Of a DNA stretch of 6,803 nt, positions 5,856-6,803 are shown piece after piece. Each line of letters opens with the position of its first letter. The stretch's first letter is position 1. The translations under genes and the position numbers were made by a program. The stretch is taken from the NCBI GenBank assembly GCA_902489215.1, contig CABTZE010000111.1, forward strand, positions 1-6,803. The letters are read 5' to 3'. The notes beneath the pieces were generated by a model. That model saw only the letters and a program-made list of their open reading frames with translations. It was not told where the DNA came from and searched no databases. The stretch comes from an uncultured Brevibacterium sp. (GTDB lineage Bacteria > Actinomycetota > Actinomycetes > Actinomycetales > Brevibacteriaceae).

Positions 5856-6101
5856 ATGATCACCGTCTACACCAAGCCCTCCTGCGTCCAGTGCACAGCA
5901 ACGTTCCGCGCCCTGGACGCTCGCGGTCTGGAGTACCGGTCGGTTGACCTCAGCCAGGACCCCGGCGCGCTCGACGTCGTCAAGGCCATGGGCTACATGC
6001 AGGCTCCCGTCGTTGTGACGGACAACGACCACTGGTCGGGCTTCCGCCCCGACAAGATCGCCACCCTCGCCGCCGGCGGTGCGGGGGCTGCAGCGGTCTG
6101 A
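5856..6101 (+). CDS. nrdH: NrdH glutaredoxin-like electron donor for class Ib ribonucleotide reductase
   Basis: An 81-residue cytoplasmic thioredoxin-fold protein that supplies electrons to NrdE and is itself reduced by thioredoxin reductase. It begins MITVYTKPSC with the redox motif CVQC at 10-13. The APVVV stretch (50-54) carries the cis-proline region, and WSGFRPDKI (60-68) is the NrdH-specific signature. Length is normal. The start is ATG 5856, with AAGGAG (5844-5849) 6 nt upstream; in-frame starts upstream would add residues absent from NrdH proteins and run into NrdR box 2. The Ala/Gly-rich tail (from about 71) is unremarkable. It is the first gene of nrdHIE and is probably repressed by NrdR through the two boxes upstream. 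Confidence 0.96.
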   Translation: MITVYTKPSCVQCTATFRALDARGLEYRSVDLSQDPGALDVVKAMGYMQAPVVVTDNDHWSGFRPDKIATLAAGGAGAAAV

Positions 6102-6103
6102 CA

Positions 6104-6517
6104 ATGCTGATCGTCTACTACTCCAGTGGTTCTGAATACACCCACCGGTTCGTAGAAAAGCTGGGGCTGCCCGCCGTGCGGCTGCCCCTTCTGACGAAGG
6201 ACGATACCCCGCTGGTCAGTGAACCTTTCGTCCTCATCACCCCGACCTACGGAGCAGGCCGCAACGCCGGCTCCACACCTCGTCAGGTGATCAAATTCCT
6301 CAATGTCAAAGAAAACCGCGACAAGATCGTCGGAGTGATCGGCTCCGGAAACACGAACTTCGGCAACAACTTCTGCCGCGCGGCGTACACGGTGGCAGAG
6401 AAGACCAAAGTGCCCGTCCTCTACAACTTCGAAATGTTCGGAACGCAGGAGGACGTCGAAAAAGTGAAAGAAGGATTGGAAAAGCTGTGTCAACAACAGC
6501 CGCAGAACGCGATCTAG
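6104..6517 (+). CDS. nrdI: NrdI flavodoxin-like protein of class Ib ribonucleotide reductase
   Basis: A 137-residue cytoplasmic flavoprotein. In class Ib systems NrdI (FMN) provides the oxidant that builds the Mn(III)2-tyrosyl radical cofactor in NrdF. The FMN-phosphate loop SSGSEYTHRF is at 7-16, the TPTYGAG loop at 46-52 and GSGNTNFG at 80-87, all typical of NrdI. It starts 2 nt after the nrdH stop with no strong Shine-Dalgarno sequence, so translation is probably coupled to nrdH. Its last 31 nt overlap the start of nrdE. Confidence 0.96.
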   Translation: MLIVYYSSGSEYTHRFVEKLGLPAVRLPLLTKDDTPLVSEPFVLITPTYGAGRNAGSTPRQVIKFLNVKENRDKIVGVIGSGNTNFGNNFCRAAYTVAEKTKVPVLYNFEMFGTQEDVEKVKEGLEKLCQQQPQNAI

Positions 6518-6803
6518 AGGCCATCATCCGCGAGGAAACCGACCTCGACTACCACGCGCTCAACGCCATGCTCAATCTGTACGACAAGGACGGTCGCATT
6601 CAGTTTGAGCGCGACAAGCAGGCCGCGCGTCAGTTCTTCCTCCAGCACGTCAACAACAACACTGTCTTCTTCCACGACCTGGAAGAGAAGCTCAACTACC
6701 TCGTCGAACACCACTACTATGAAAAAGAGGTGCTCGACCAGTACTCGTTCGCGTTCATTTCGGAACTGTCGAAGCACGCCTACTCCAAGAAGTTCCGCTT
6801 CCA
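6487..6803 (+). CDS. nrdE: NrdE class Ib ribonucleotide reductase alpha subunit, N-terminal part only
   Basis: The catalytic large subunit that reduces ribonucleoside diphosphates with NrdF. Only the first 105 codons are present; the protein is normally about 700 residues. The fragment has the NrdE N-terminal domain, including DYHALNAMLNLYDKDGRIQF, FFLQHVNNNTVFFHD and ending in AYSKKFRF, close to actinobacterial NrdE as remembered. GTG 6487 is the best start: it gives an N-terminal extension of the usual actinobacterial length, with AAGGA (6471-6475) and a second GGA (6478-6480) upstream. It overlaps nrdI by 31 nt in another frame, which implies translational coupling. The catalytic cysteines lie beyond the window. 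Confidence 0.95.
   Translation, partial: MSTTAAERDLEAIIREETDLDYHALNAMLNLYDKDGRIQFERDKQAARQFFLQHVNNNTVFFHDLEEKLNYLVEHHYYEKEVLDQYSFAFISELSKHAYSKKFRF

Overview
The window comes from a high-GC Gram-positive bacterium, most likely an actinobacterium of the Micrococcales/Micrococcaceae type. The reasons are strong G/C bias at third codon positions, frequent GTG starts with AAGGAG-type ribosome binding sites, a class Ib nrdH-nrdI-nrdE cluster with actinobacterial-looking proteins, and a PucR-type regulator. The genus cannot be fixed from the sequence alone. No tRNA, rRNA, insertion sequence, CRISPR array or sign of recent gene transfer was seen.

Left part (1-3921, minus strand): a probable three-gene catabolic operon read right to left. 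It holds an agmatinase-family Mn2+ ureohydrolase, a thiamine-diphosphate (ThDP) enzyme of the acetolactate synthase/2-oxoacid decarboxylase superfamily, and a sodium:solute symporter cut off by the window edge. The ureohydrolase beside a ThDP enzyme that resembles 5-guanidino-2-oxopentanoate (2-ketoarginine) decarboxylase suggests use of arginine or another guanidino compound. In the known arginine transaminase route, 2-ketoarginine is decarboxylated to guanidinobutyraldehyde, oxidised to 4-guanidinobutyrate, and hydrolysed to urea and GABA. The transaminase and aldehyde dehydrogenase are not in the window. Each intergenic gap of the operon contains a perfect GC-rich stem-loop (12 bp and 9 bp).

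Middle (3922-5518): a 163-bp divergent promoter region with two half-similar AT-rich repeats, then a plus-strand gene for a PucR/CdaR-type regulator that probably controls the operon.

Right part (5519-6803, plus strand): a 337-bp non-coding region unusually dense in symmetric elements, then nrdH (glutaredoxin-like electron donor), nrdI (flavodoxin-like activator) and the start of nrdE (class Ib ribonucleotide reductase large subunit). Upstream of nrdH are two NrdR-box-like palindromes exactly 31 bp apart. Further upstream are a 28-bp interrupted dyad, a perfect 16-bp palindrome, a perfect hairpin and two DnaA-box-like direct repeats, also 31 bp apart. This suggests layered control of dNTP synthesis by NrdR and possibly DnaA and other factors. 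The dense nrdH upstream region and the guanidino operon with its stem-loops are the most interesting parts of the window.
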